A DNA stretch of 59,121 nucleotides. Origin: Chitinophaga pinensis (GTDB lineage: Bacteria; Bacteroidota; Bacteroidia; M30B66). The notes beneath the pieces were generated by a model. That model worked only from the letters and a program-made list of their open reading frames with translations, searched no databases and was not told where the DNA came from. The DNA lies in contig CAMCXT010000016.1 in NCBI GenBank assembly GCA_945883545.1, forward strand, positions 1-59,121, given 5' to 3'. Positions 17,114 to 25,944 of this stretch are shown piece after piece. The translations under genes were made by a program, and so were the position numbers. How positions within the stretch are numbered: position 1 is the stretch's first letter; every line of letters starts with the position of its first letter.

Positions 17114-17509
17114 TTAAATTTTTAATCTTTCAATTTTATCAAGACACTTCCGATCGGCATCTGCCCAATCTAAATCTTTCAATTCATTAATGTTGCCTAA
17201 TTGAAGAGCATCGTGCTCGATCAACTTGATTGTACCTTCTACAACCTGCACTCGAAATGGAATTAAATAGATGGTGAAATCTGGATAATCATGCTGAACG
17301 GTTTCCATGCGTTCGAGAATTTCGATTTTTATCTGCAATTCTTCCAATAATTCGCGGTGCAAGGCCGATTCTGCACTTTCACCTGCTTCTACTTTTCCGC
17401 CCGGGAACTCCCATTTACCGGGCATCTTCATTCCGACGCCCCGGCGAAAAGCATACATTTTACCAGATTCTTCGATAATGCCGCAGCATACTTCTAAAAC
17501 CTTTTTCAC
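17114..17509 (-). CDS. Nudix (MutT-like) nucleoside triphosphate pyrophosphohydrolase
   Basis: The 131-residue product contains a complete Nudix box, GKVEAGESAESALHRELLEE, matching Gx5Ex7REUxEExGU up to its last residues, and MPGKWEFPGGK before it, as in MutT/8-oxo-dGTP hydrolases. It likely removes oxidised nucleotides. It starts with GTG overlapping the stop of the mutase large subunit by one base (TAGTG), so it is translationally coupled to methylmalonyl-CoA mutase although its function is unrelated. Confidence 0.85.
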   Translation of the reverse strand: MKKVLEVCCGIIEESGKMYAFRRGVGMKMPGKWEFPGGKVEAGESAESALHRELLEELQIKIEILERMETVQHDYPDFTIYLIPFRVQVVEGTIKLIEHDALQLGNINELKDLDWADADRKCLDKIERLKI

Positions 17510-19644
17510 TAAGCAGAATATCCGGCAATCAAAATCCCTAAAACTTCCTGTGCAGCAAGTGGAATGCTGGTTCCAGGACCAAACACCGACGACACGCCAG
17601 CATCATATAAGGTTTGATAATCTTGTTGCGGAATTACACCTCCTGCAACCACAATGATATCTGGTCTTCCTGCCTTCTTCAACTCCTCAATCACCTGTGG
17701 AATCAAGGTTTTATGTCCACCAGCAAGCGATGAAACACCCAGAATATGTACATCGTTTTCCATGGCTTGCTTGGCCACTTCGGCTGGAGTTTGAAACAAT
17801 GGTCCAATGTCAACATCAAATCCCATATCCGCGAAGCCGGTAGAAATTACTTTAGCGCCACGGTCATGTCCATCTTGCCCCATTTTCGCCACCAAGATTC
17901 TTGGTCTTCTTCCTGCCAATGCAGCAAATTCATCCGCCATTTGGCGAGCCTTATTGAGTTGTTCGTTGTTTTTCACTTCTGCAGAATAAACGCCCGAAAT
18001 ACTTCTGATGGTGGCTTGATATCGGCCATATACTTTTTCCAAAGCAAATGAAATTTCACCCAATGTTGCACGGTGGCGCGCCGCTTCAACACTCAATTCT
18101 AGCAGATTTCCTTTGCCCGATTTAGCCGCTTCGGTGAGCGCTTCCAAGGCTGCATTCACTTTTTTCTGGTCACGCTTCGATTTGATTTCAGCCAAGCGTT
18201 TCAGCTGACTTTCACGAACCTTTGTATTGTCAACTTCGAGAATTTCGAGTGGTGTTTCTTCGGCTAATTTAAACTGGTTCACCCCAACAATCACCTCGGT
18301 TCCAGCATCGATTCTGGCTTGCTTTTTTGCAGCTGCTTCCTCGATGCGCATTTTGGGAATTCCGGTTTCGATCGCTTTCGCCATGCCGCCTAGCTCTTCC
18401 ACTTCTTGCATTAATTTCCAAGCTTGTTCAGTGAGTTCACGGGTGAGATTCTCCACGTAAAAACTACCTGCCCACGGATCAACAGCCTTGGTAATTTCGG
18501 TTTCTAATTGAATGAACAATTGAGTATTTCTAGCTATTCGAGCCGACGCATCCGTTGGCAAAGCTATGGCTTCATCCAGCGCATTGGTGTGTAAACTCTG
18601 CGTTCCACCCAATACAGCTGCCATGGCTTCGATGGTTGTTCGCGCCACATTGTTGTAAGGATCTTGCTCGGTTAAACTCCAACCACTGGTTTGACAATGC
18701 GTTCTCAAAGCGAGCGACTTCTCCGATTTCGGGTCGAACTGCTTGATTAATTTCGCCCACAACATTCGCCCAGCGCGCATTTTGGCAATTTCCATGAAGT
18801 GATTCATCCCGATTCCCCAGAAGAATGACAAGCGAGGAGCAAAATCGTCGATTTTCAATCCAGCAGCCAAACCAGTACGTAGGTATTCTAAACCATCACT
18901 CAATGTGTATGCAAGCTCAATGGCAGCAGTGGCGCCAGCTTCGTGCATGTGATAGCCCGAAATACTGATGCTGTTGAACTTCGGCATCCGTTTCGACGTG
19001 TAGGCAAAAATATCCGCAATAATCCGCATGCTCGGGGTTGGCGGATAGATGTAAGTATTGCGAACCATGAACTCCTTCAGGATGTCGTTTTGGATCGTTC
19101 CACTAAGCAATTCCTCTTTCACACCTTGCTCTTCAGCTGCAACGATAAAAAATGCCATAACAGGCAAAACTGCACCGTTCATGGTCATCGAAACGCTCAT
19201 TTGATCGAGCGGAATCTGATCGAAAAGCACTTTCATATCTTCCACCGAATCTATGGCTACACCTGCTTTTCCGACGTCTCCTTCTACCCTCTCGTGGTCG
19301 CTGTCGTAACCTCGGTGCGTGGCTAAATCAAACGCAACCGACAGACCTTTTTGTCCGGCCGCCAAATTGCGACGGTAAAAAGCATTGCTCTCTTCAGCTG
19401 TACTAAATCCGGCGTATTGGCGAATTGTCCATGGTCTAGAAACATACATACTCGTATATGGACCTCGGAGAAATGGAGCAACACCGGCGGCAAAGCGCAG
19501 ATGTTCAACCTGAACGAGTGTAGATGGATCGTAATGTCCGCGAATAGCAATGCCTTCAGGTGCTTCCCAAACAGATTGTTCTGCACCTGAATAATCGGCT
19601 ATTGGTTTCTTGATGCTTTTAAAATCGAGCGTTTTCATGGTCAT
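17509..19644 (-). CDS. mutB: methylmalonyl-CoA mutase, large (catalytic) subunit
   Basis: At 711 residues it has the usual family length. It interconverts (R)-methylmalonyl-CoA and succinyl-CoA using adenosylcobalamin. The TIM-barrel half shows [20 protein letters not shown] and [15 protein letters not shown]; the C-terminal half shows the B12 motif GQDGHDRG, with the cobalt-ligating histidine at residue 593. The small subunit gene lies 11 bases upstream. The chaperone GTPase (meaB) and the epimerase (mce) often linked to this pair are not in the window. Likely role: propionate or odd-chain metabolism, or propionyl-CoA formation. Confidence 0.97.
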   Translation of the reverse strand: MTMKTLDFKSIKKPIADYSGAEQSVWEAPEGIAIRGHYDPSTLVQVEHLRFAAGVAPFLRGPYTSMYVSRPWTIRQYAGFSTAEESNAFYRRNLAAGQKGLSVAFDLATHRGYDSDHERVEGDVGKAGVAIDSVEDMKVLFDQIPLDQMSVSMTMNGAVLPVMAFFIVAAEEQGVKEELLSGTIQNDILKEFMVRNTYIYPPTPSMRIIADIFAYTSKRMPKFNSISISGYHMHEAGATAAIELAYTLSDGLEYLRTGLAAGLKIDDFAPRLSFFWGIGMNHFMEIAKMRAGRMLWAKLIKQFDPKSEKSLALRTHCQTSGWSLTEQDPYNNVARTTIEAMAAVLGGTQSLHTNALDEAIALPTDASARIARNTQLFIQLETEITKAVDPWAGSFYVENLTRELTEQAWKLMQEVEELGGMAKAIETGIPKMRIEEAAAKKQARIDAGTEVIVGVNQFKLAEETPLEILEVDNTKVRESQLKRLAEIKSKRDQKKVNAALEALTEAAKSGKGNLLELSVEAARHRATLGEISFALEKVYGRYQATIRSISGVYSAEVKNNEQLNKARQMADEFAALAGRRPRILVAKMGQDGHDRGAKVISTGFADMGFDVDIGPLFQTPAEVAKQAMENDVHILGVSSLAGGHKTLIPQVIEELKKAGRPDIIVVAGGVIPQQDYQTLYDAGVSSVFGPGTSIPLAAQEVLGILIAGYSA

Positions 19645-19654
19645 TCAGGGTAAA

Positions 19655-21469
19655 TCAAGATTCGGCTACTAAAACTTTTTGGAAGATCGCTTCGGTATCG
19701 CAGCCCATGAAAATGTAATCGTCGATGTTAGTTATTTTTTGCGCAGAATCTGCGGATGGCTTACCTGCGATCCACACCAAACCGTTTGGCCATTGATCGG
19801 TTTTCAGCATTTCTACTGCGGATGGATAGTCTTCATCGGCTGCACAAAGCACCACAATATCAGCTTTCATTGCGAACGAACTTTTAAGCTGATCGATCAA
19901 AGCTACCGATGGATCTCCAAGGTTCGATTTAATGCCTGCCATCGCAAGGAAATCTTTGGCAAAACCTGCACGGGCGCTGCGTTTGGAAGCATCACCGAAT
20001 ACTGCAAGAAATGCACTCAAGGATTTCGATTTATTTAGGTAATAACGGATTTTTTCAATCACTTCGGCTTCTCGAAACGACTCGATAGTCTTGATTTCGG
20101 GCAATTTGCTGAGTGGATCGCGCTGCTTCTGTGGAGGTTCAATTCGAGCCGACGATAAATCTGCAAATTGAGAAACTCCTACCAACACACGCTTCCGAGT
20201 GGAAATAGATTTGCGAAGTTCACCTGCTGAAGCCTTCACTTGATCTTGAATCCACGATGAACGCAATGCTGCAGTAAATCCGCCCTTGGCTTCAGTTTCT
20301 TGAAACAAGTTCCAAGCACGATCAATTAATTCGTGTGTGAGTGCATCAATGTACCATGCGCCAGATGCGGGATCGAGCACTTTATCGAGGCGACTTTCAT
20401 CGTGCAATAAATGCTGGATATTGAGTGCTAAACGGCGAGAATTTACATCCGATTCACGGAAAAATGCATCGTATGGTTGAACGGTCAATGTATCAGTACC
20501 GCCCGATACTGCAGCCATTCCTTCGGTAGTTGCACGAAGAAGATTGTTGTAAAAATCGGCAGTCGTTTTATTGCGCAATGCTGTGATTGCAGCTATTTCG
20601 AGCGGTGAAGTTTTACTGTCGATTCCGTAAGCCTCCAGGAACATATGCCATAGGATTCTCGCAGCGCGGAACTTGGCTATTTGAAGAAAATAATCGGAGC
20701 CAGAGGCCAATTCCAAACGAGCATTTGCGGCCAATGTTTCGATAGAAATCCGCTTACCGAGTTCTTGGAAATACTCGTTAAATGTCGACAATGAAAAGGC
20801 TAATTCCTGCACCGCTGTAGCGCCCGATTCGTGCCACACAGAACCTTTCACTACCAAGTTGCGGAATTTCGGCAAGGCATCGGAAGCAGCAGAAATCATG
20901 GCTTCCAGAATGCTAAAACTTTCGCTTTTACTGTATGGAAATGCGCCGGTAATTGCGTAATCGGTAAGGATATCATAGGTAACAGAACCGCGCAACTTTT
21001 GCTTGTCGATGCTGCGACGAGAAAACTCATCTGTTAACATGAAAAGCAACGATGGTGCACCTTCGCCGGCATCAAAACGCAGAGAAATATATTCGAGAAC
21101 GATATTTTTCAAGGTCAGAATAAGCTCTTCTTGGTTGCTGATTCCGATTCCAGTGAAATTAAGTGAATTCGCGCCATGCTGTAGGGCTTCATGCGCTTGC
21201 TTATTGGATTGAATGAGATCGTCGGTGGCAATGTCTACATTCATTTCCCATTCGTTTGCAGCAGCAAATTCGGGATTGAGTGCTTTTCTGTATGGACCGA
21301 TAAATATTGGTTCTGGCGCCTTTTCGGCCGAATAGTATGATTGAATTTGAATGTCTTCCGAACGTGCTTGAAGCAATCGGGAAACATCGTCAGATTTCAT
21401 ATCCTTTTTGAGCTGCTCAAGCCACTGGTCATAGTTGGCCGGACTAAATTCTCCGAAGAGTTGTTCCAT
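19655..21469 (-). CDS. mutA: methylmalonyl-CoA mutase, small subunit
   Basis: The 604-residue product is the non-catalytic partner of the heterodimeric mutase. It keeps the barrel layout (for example GGTDTLTVQPYDAFF, LDPASGAWYIDALTHELIDRAW), but the C-terminal cobalamin-binding-like domain has no DxHxxG motif, as expected for small subunits. First gene of the mutase operon (mutA, mutB, Nudix), with a promoter box at 21488-21495. Confidence 0.96.
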   Translation of the reverse strand: MEQLFGEFSPANYDQWLEQLKKDMKSDDVSRLLQARSEDIQIQSYYSAEKAPEPIFIGPYRKALNPEFAAANEWEMNVDIATDDLIQSNKQAHEALQHGANSLNFTGIGISNQEELILTLKNIVLEYISLRFDAGEGAPSLLFMLTDEFSRRSIDKQKLRGSVTYDILTDYAITGAFPYSKSESFSILEAMISAASDALPKFRNLVVKGSVWHESGATAVQELAFSLSTFNEYFQELGKRISIETLAANARLELASGSDYFLQIAKFRAARILWHMFLEAYGIDSKTSPLEIAAITALRNKTTADFYNNLLRATTEGMAAVSGGTDTLTVQPYDAFFRESDVNSRRLALNIQHLLHDESRLDKVLDPASGAWYIDALTHELIDRAWNLFQETEAKGGFTAALRSSWIQDQVKASAGELRKSISTRKRVLVGVSQFADLSSARIEPPQKQRDPLSKLPEIKTIESFREAEVIEKIRYYLNKSKSLSAFLAVFGDASKRSARAGFAKDFLAMAGIKSNLGDPSVALIDQLKSSFAMKADIVVLCAADEDYPSAVEMLKTDQWPNGLVWIAGKPSADSAQKITNIDDYIFMGCDTEAIFQKVLVAES

Positions 21470-21487
21470 TCGTTAATTTTGGGAAAA

Positions 21488-21495
21488 CAAAAATA
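21488..21495 (-). promoter_or_regulatory. -7 promoter box TATTTTTG of the mutase operon
   Basis: Exact TAnnTTTG match on the minus strand, 18 bases before the mutA ATG, with a TTG about 21 bases further upstream that fits the Bacteroidota -33 element. Confidence 0.55.
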
Positions 21496-21646
21496 GGAAA
21501 GCCAAAAGGTTTATCCCAATTAATTGCGCTGAAAGCATCGAAAACACAGAAAAAATCTTAGCGATTAATTCTGTTTGACAAATCAATCAAATGCAATAAG
21601 AAATCGAAGATTAAAATCAGTTACAAACCCTACAAAACAAATTGGA

Positions 21647-21976
21647 TTATTCAGCCTTTTTGGTGGAATCGGTCACTAGCCAAACTTCTTCGTCGGCTTT
21701 TTTCATGAAATAATGCTCACGGGCAAATTTCTCGAGGCTCTTTGTATCGTAAAATAAATCGTTTAGATCCTCTTTGGTTTTCTTGATTTCGGTTTGATAA
21801 TAGCGTTTTTCCTTTTTCAAATCGTATAAACCTTGACGCTCTTGGTATTGAGAGATAAGGCTGTTTTGATCAAAAAACATCACCCAAGTGAGGAAGATAA
21901 AGATTGCTAAAAAATACCGGTTTCCCCAGATTGGGTAGCGTTCAACAAACAACTTGATGAATTCCGGCTTTTTCAT
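21647..21976 (-). CDS. FtsB/DivIC-like septum formation initiator
   Basis: The 109-residue product has a short cytoplasmic N-terminus, one membrane helix (YFLAIFIFLTWVMFF, about residues 21-36), and a periplasmic coiled coil (LISQYQERQGLYDLKKEKR...) ending in the conserved LEKFAREHYFMKKADEEVW, the C-terminal signature of FtsB/DivIC family members. It acts in the divisome. The ATG lies five bases after an exact TAnnTTTG box, so the mRNA probably starts at or next to the start codon. Confidence 0.88.
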   Translation of the reverse strand: MKKPEFIKLFVERYPIWGNRYFLAIFIFLTWVMFFDQNSLISQYQERQGLYDLKKEKRYYQTEIKKTKEDLNDLFYDTKSLEKFAREHYFMKKADEEVWLVTDSTKKAE

Positions 21977-21981
21977 TGATG

Positions 21982-21989
21982 CAAAAATA
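21982..21989 (-). promoter_or_regulatory. -7 promoter box TATTTTTG, five bases before the start codon
   Basis: On the minus strand the box runs into TTTGCATCAATG, leaving five bases before the ATG of the FtsB-like gene. The same 12 bases occur at the dnaX start. A transcript from this box would be leaderless or nearly so. Confidence 0.6.
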
Positions 21990-22057
21990 AACAGCTATTC
22001 AGTGTGGAAAAATCGGGATCAAGAATACTTATGAGCTAAACACTGTTATTAGCCAAA

Positions 22058-22540
22058 TTATTCCACAACCAACTTTCCAATCATTTTCGGAAAATTGCCA
22101 GGAAAGGTGCTAATGTAATTGTACGATCCAGAACCAGGCGCAGTAAAATCAACTACAACCGATTGACCAGGCGCGGCAAGTGCCGACGATACGATCACAT
22201 TCTTACCGTAAGCTACATAGTTATTGTCGGAACCTGCAGCCATGGCATCATTCACTACTTCCTGTCCAGCACCAAGGTTCACCAACACCCAGTTTTCGTA
22301 CATGCCTTCGCTTTTAAGCTGGTTGTTGAGGGTAAGTTTCACCTTTGCGCCCTTTTTCAAATTGATTCGGTTCGGTTCGAATCGCACATCCGCTGGAGAA
22401 GTTCCTTTCACATTTACGGTGATGAGCATTTCCCCAGTAGCCGAAAGCGTACCAGACGTTTCCGATCCACCACAAGAGAAAAGCATGATAACCAAGCCAA
22501 TAGATATAAAAAAAGGGAGTGCTTTTTTGAGAATAATCAT
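22058..22540 (-). CDS. azurin-like (cupredoxin) lipoprotein lacking the copper ligands
   Basis: The 160-residue product is a lipoprotein (lipobox cysteine at residue 23, LVIMLFSC). The remainder aligns along its length with bacterial azurin: the GMYENWVLVN, AMAAGSDNNYV, and YISTFPGNFPKM segments match azurin MGHNWVL, GMASGLDKDYL and FFCTFPGHSALM. At the four copper-ligand places it has Glu82 instead of His46, Ser144 instead of Cys112, Asn149 instead of His117, and only Met153 is kept; the spacing is exact. It cannot form a type 1 copper site. It may be a scaffold, a binding protein or a copper-free relative; family assignment is from sequence pattern only. Confidence 0.8.
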   Translation of the reverse strand: MIILKKALPFFISIGLVIMLFSCGGSETSGTLSATGEMLITVNVKGTSPADVRFEPNRINLKKGAKVKLTLNNQLKSEGMYENWVLVNLGAGQEVVNDAMAAGSDNNYVAYGKNVIVSSALAAPGQSVVVDFTAPGSGSYNYISTFPGNFPKMIGKLVVE

Positions 22541-22664
22541 ACCGAAAAAATCTAACGCAAGATGTACAGAAATTCTATTGGATTGTCGGAAAAGACATAT
22601 TTTTTTTCATCCTTACATATTTCGAAAAGATGTTAACAATATGAGGCATTGGCCGCGATACGGC

Positions 22665-22672
22665 TATCTTTG
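22665..22672 (+). promoter_or_regulatory. -7 promoter box TATCTTTG of dnaX, five bases before the start codon
   Basis: Exact TAnnTTTG match ending five bases before the dnaX ATG (22678), within TTTGCATCAATG. It suggests a leaderless dnaX mRNA. Confidence 0.6.
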
Positions 22673-22677
22673 CATCA

Positions 22678-24366
22678 ATGGAGAATTTTCTTGTTTCCGC
22701 CCGTAAATACCGTCCAGTTACCTTCCGTTCAGTAGTTGGTCAGGAAACCATCACCAATACCTTAAAAAACTCGATCCGCAGCAACCATCTTGCTCAAGCA
22801 TTTCTTTTTTGCGGCCCAAGAGGTGTAGGTAAAACCACCTGTGCGCGAATTCTGGCGAAAACGGTTAATTGCTTGAACCTCTCCGAGGATACTGAACCTT
22901 GCAATGCCTGCGAAAGCTGTTTGGGATTCAACCAAAGTGCTTCATTCAACATCCATGAACTCGATGCGGCATCAAACAACTCGGTGGATGATATTCGTGC
23001 CCTGATCGAACAAGTTCGTTTTGCGCCTCAAATTGGAAAATACGGAGTGTATATCATCGATGAGGTCCACATGCTTAGTCCTCAAGCATTTAATGCGTTC
23101 CTCAAAACCCTTGAAGAACCTCCTCGCCATGCAATTTTCATTTTAGCAACCACCGAGCGACACAAAATCCTTCCAACAATCCTCTCTCGTTGTCAGGTAT
23201 TTACGTTCAATAGAATCAAGGTCGACGATATTTCATCGCATCTTGAATATGTTGCGAAAAGTGAAAATATCCAAGCAGAAACCGACGCCTTGCATGTTAT
23301 CGCCCAAAAGGCGGATGGAGGACTTCGCGATGCCTTGTCGATGTTCGACCAAATCGTGAGTTATTCAGGTGGCTCAACGATTACATATAAGTCGGCCATC
23401 GAAAACCTGAACGTTCTCGACTACGACTATTTTTTCAGGGCTACCGATACTTTCATCCAAGGAAGCTACAGCGATACACTGATGCTGCTCAATGAAGTAC
23501 TTACGAAAGGATTCGATCTTGGTAATTTCCTCAGTGGATTGTCGGAACACTTTCGAAACCTTCTGGTTTGTTGGGATGCCGTTACTTTACCACTCTTGGA
23601 AGTAAGTGCTGGCGTTAAAAGTCGTTACCAAAGTCAGAGTCAGCAATGCGGCCCTCTTGCACTTATTCGTGGAATCGATTTAATCAATCAAACTGAAATT
23701 TCTCTCAAAAGTGCGCGCAACAGTCGATTATCGGCAGAATTGGGAATGCTCAAGATGTGTGGGATTTTCAAGCCAGAGCCACAGCCAGAAAAAAAAACTC
23801 CTGACGTAAGCCCTGCCGCACCCGCTCCTGTAGCGCAGAAGCCAGAAGAACCGGCAAAGCAACCAGTGATCAATTTGCGTGGAGTATCACCAGTTCGATC
23901 AACTATTTCGATACGCAAGCACCTCGAGAAGAACGAAGAAACTTTTGATACTACCTCGAATCAACAGCCTACTCACTCAATTACCGAGCAACTTCCAGAA
24001 GATTCTTTTGATTTGGAGGCATTGCTTCAACACTGGGAAAAATACACCGAGAAACTAAGAGTTGAAGGGAAATTTTCACTTTGTAGCTCACTAACTATCA
24101 CACAGCCACAGCTGCTAGAAGGTTTTCAAATTGGCTATATGGTTCAAAATGAAAGTCAGCTCAGAGAACTTGAAAACGACAAGCACGATCTTACCACTTA
24201 CTTGCAAAAGCAACTCAGAAATTTCAGCTTGAGAATTCAGCTCAGCAAATCGGAAATGCCAATAAAAACAAGGCCATTCACAGCCGATGAAAAATTGAAG
24301 GCTCTTGAGGAAATGAATCCACACGTTGCATCGCTGAGAAAGAAACTGGGCTTAAACCCAGGATAA
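22678..24366 (+). CDS. dnaX: DNA polymerase III gamma/tau subunit
   Basis: The 562-residue tau form is the ATPase of the sliding-clamp loader. Domain I has Walker A GPRGVGKTTCARILA, the zinc cysteines of CLNLSEDTEPCNACESC, Walker B IIDEVHML and LSRCQVF (sensor/arginine finger). Domains II and III end near NSRLSAELGMLKMC (about residue 362). A Pro/Ala-rich linker follows, then a C-terminal tau domain for polymerase contact. At 23789-23797, just after domain III, there is a run of nine A residues; both alternative frames after it reach a stop within two to three codons, so a gamma form of about 375 residues is probable. Confidence 0.96.
   Translation: MENFLVSARKYRPVTFRSVVGQETITNTLKNSIRSNHLAQAFLFCGPRGVGKTTCARILAKTVNCLNLSEDTEPCNACESCLGFNQSASFNIHELDAASNNSVDDIRALIEQVRFAPQIGKYGVYIIDEVHMLSPQAFNAFLKTLEEPPRHAIFILATTERHKILPTILSRCQVFTFNRIKVDDISSHLEYVAKSENIQAETDALHVIAQKADGGLRDALSMFDQIVSYSGGSTITYKSAIENLNVLDYDYFFRATDTFIQGSYSDTLMLLNEVLTKGFDLGNFLSGLSEHFRNLLVCWDAVTLPLLEVSAGVKSRYQSQSQQCGPLALIRGIDLINQTEISLKSARNSRLSAELGMLKMCGIFKPEPQPEKKTPDVSPAAPAPVAQKPEEPAKQPVINLRGVSPVRSTISIRKHLEKNEETFDTTSNQQPTHSITEQLPEDSFDLEALLQHWEKYTEKLRVEGKFSLCSSLTITQPQLLEGFQIGYMVQNESQLRELENDKHDLTTYLQKQLRNFSLRIQLSKSEMPIKTRPFTADEKLKALEEMNPHVASLRKKLGLNPG
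23789..23797 (+). other. probable slippage site (A9) giving the short gamma form of dnaX
   Basis: The frame is GAA AAA AAA ACT CCT GAC. After a -1 shift the next codons are AAC TCC TGA; after a +1 shift CTC CTG ACG TAA. Both end at once, giving a clamp-loader subunit that contains domains I-III only. Programmed slippage or frameshifting at A-runs in dnaX is established in E. coli and in Thermus, where an A9 run is used. Confidence 0.6.
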
Positions 24367-24368
24367 AA

Positions 24369-24764
24369 TCAAGGCAATTGTAGTTTTTTGAGCATGCTAA
24401 TCGGCCCCGGACAATAGGTTTCGTGGCAACGAATGCATGTTTTTACCAAATTGTTGTATTCACTTTTCTGATCGACTTTTTCAGCCTTTCCAAAGCGGTC
24501 TAACTGGATTAAAAAAGCGTTGGCGTATTCTGGATAACGTTCGCCCTTTTTAGATTCCACGCTGGGTTTTGCAGTATTGATCCGATGGTATTTTTTATAA
24601 AACATCGGGACCTTCTCCCCTTTTTGCACCTTCACACGAACACGTTTCATGTCGTTGGCCATTGTGCGCATCAGTTTACTCAACTCACTTTCGGACCGAA
24701 ATCCATTCAACAGAACTGAAAGTATGAGTAAACCTGAAACCAGGAATAGGCCTTTAATTTTCAT
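24369..24764 (-). CDS. exported cytochrome c, c556/c'-like four-helix type
   Basis: The 131-residue product starts with a hydrophobic signal or anchor (MKIKGLFLVSGLLILSVLL). The single heme site CIRCH lies near the C-terminus (TCIRCHETYCPGPI), preceded by long amphipathic helices (LMRTMANDMKRVRVKVQKGE), as in the c'/c556 family, where the heme is attached at the C-terminal helix. Last gene of a five-gene leftward operon. Only 2 bases separate its stop from the convergent dnaX stop, with no terminator between. Confidence 0.75.
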   Translation of the reverse strand: MKIKGLFLVSGLLILSVLLNGFRSESELSKLMRTMANDMKRVRVKVQKGEKVPMFYKKYHRINTAKPSVESKKGERYPEYANAFLIQLDRFGKAEKVDQKSEYNNLVKTCIRCHETYCPGPISMLKKLQLP

Positions 24765-24783
24765 GAAGGAGTTGAACGAGAAA

Positions 24784-25239
24784 CTACTTTTTATAGATCA
24801 ACACGCCTGAAGCTTCGAAAGATAGACGGGTTTCTGGCTCTGTTATTTTTTCGATCTCTTCCTTTGTTTTTCCTGCATCTTCTGCATAATGGCGAAGCAT
24901 ATCAACCGACAATACCTCTCTAAAAGCAACACCATCCATTACAGCAATTTTACCATCAGCATCTTTTGGAACGAAGAAACCGTAATCCTTGAAACGAACC
25001 ATCATTTGTTTGCCTTCCCCAAGATCAACATTCATCCAACAGCCTTTTTTCTGACAAACATTTACGATGGGAGCAGAAATTTTAACGAGTAAGGAGTCTT
25101 TTCCATCGATTTGCTTCAAGAAAGATGCGCCTTCAATTGCACCATCAAGCTTAATTTTCTCACCGAATGATTCAGTTTTTTGAGCAAGAACGGAAGAAAC
25201 AGAGAGGATAACTGCAAAAAATAATGTGTAAAGTTTCAT
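24784..25239 (-). CDS. exported DUF4920 protein
   Basis: The 151-residue product has a signal peptide ending near SSVLAQ. The body has the DUF4920 features: FGEKIKLDGAIEGASF, VKISAPIVNVCQKKGCWMNVDLG, MMVRFKDYGFFVPKDA and FREVLSVDMLRHYAEDAG. The paired cysteines of VCQKKGCWM recall a metal or thiol site. The family is of unknown function and frequent in Bacteroidota. The start lies 15 bases after the mnmD stop in the same operon. Confidence 0.85.
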   Translation of the reverse strand: MKLYTLFFAVILSVSSVLAQKTESFGEKIKLDGAIEGASFLKQIDGKDSLLVKISAPIVNVCQKKGCWMNVDLGEGKQMMVRFKDYGFFVPKDADGKIAVMDGVAFREVLSVDMLRHYAEDAGKTKEEIEKITEPETRLSFEASGVLIYKK

Positions 25240-25254
25240 AGCGATTGTTTGAGG

Positions 25255-25938
25255 TTATAAAGATACTGTTTTGCCCGTCTTAGTAGCATGCAGCATATGT
25301 CTTTTATGTGGAGGACCAGGCAAGCGTTGCACCCTAAAACCGAATGCTTGCATCTGTCGGCGCACTTCACCTTTGGCGCAATAGGTAACCCAAATACCTC
25401 CAACTTTTAAAGCATCAGCGCACATTTGCAAGGATTGTTGGTCCCAAATTTCTGGTTGATCGACAGGCGAAAAAGCATCGAAGAACACGATATCAAACCC
25501 ATCACCTAACTGAACATCAGGCCACTTAGCATTCAACTTTGTAAACTTAAAGTGCGGATAATGATGCTCTTCATTCCAGTTTGAATTGTGCAACAAATGG
25601 AAATCTTCGGATACATCAGACAACAAGTATTGAAAATCATTAAGAATTGATGGGTGCACAGGGAAGGCTTCAATTCCGGTATACTCGACTTTTTTACCCG
25701 ATTTTATTGCCCATTGCCAGGCTAAAAGCGCATTGAGACCAGAACCAAATCCAACCTCTAAAATTCTGATGATGCTTGATTCAGTTGAAGAAACAGTATC
25801 TAAACCATGTTCAATAAAAACATGCATGCTTTCCTGCAATGCTCCGTGGCTACTGTGATAAGTAGTTCCAAATTCAAACGAACGCAAAGTACTGCTTCCG
25901 TCTTCCGTTGCTTCAACGGTTACATCTGCAAACTGCAT
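25255..25938 (-). CDS. mnmD: tRNA (5-methylaminomethyl-2-thiouridine)(34) methyltransferase
   Basis: The 227-residue product is the stand-alone methyltransferase MnmD. It has the SAM loop VGFGSGLNALLAW, YTGIEAFPVHP, the catalytic-region FDAFSPVDQPEIWDQ and the C-terminal LPGPPHKRHMLHA, all typical of the family (in E. coli these belong to the fused MnmC). It completes the wobble modification mnm5s2U34 in tRNA. It sits between an OmpA-family gene (6 bases) and a DUF4920 gene (15 bases), an unusual operon for a tRNA enzyme. Confidence 0.92.
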   Translation of the reverse strand: MQFADVTVEATEDGSSTLRSFEFGTTYHSSHGALQESMHVFIEHGLDTVSSTESSIIRILEVGFGSGLNALLAWQWAIKSGKKVEYTGIEAFPVHPSILNDFQYLLSDVSEDFHLLHNSNWNEEHHYPHFKFTKLNAKWPDVQLGDGFDIVFFDAFSPVDQPEIWDQQSLQMCADALKVGGIWVTYCAKGEVRRQMQAFGFRVQRLPGPPHKRHMLHATKTGKTVSL

Positions 25939-25944
25939 AGAGAA

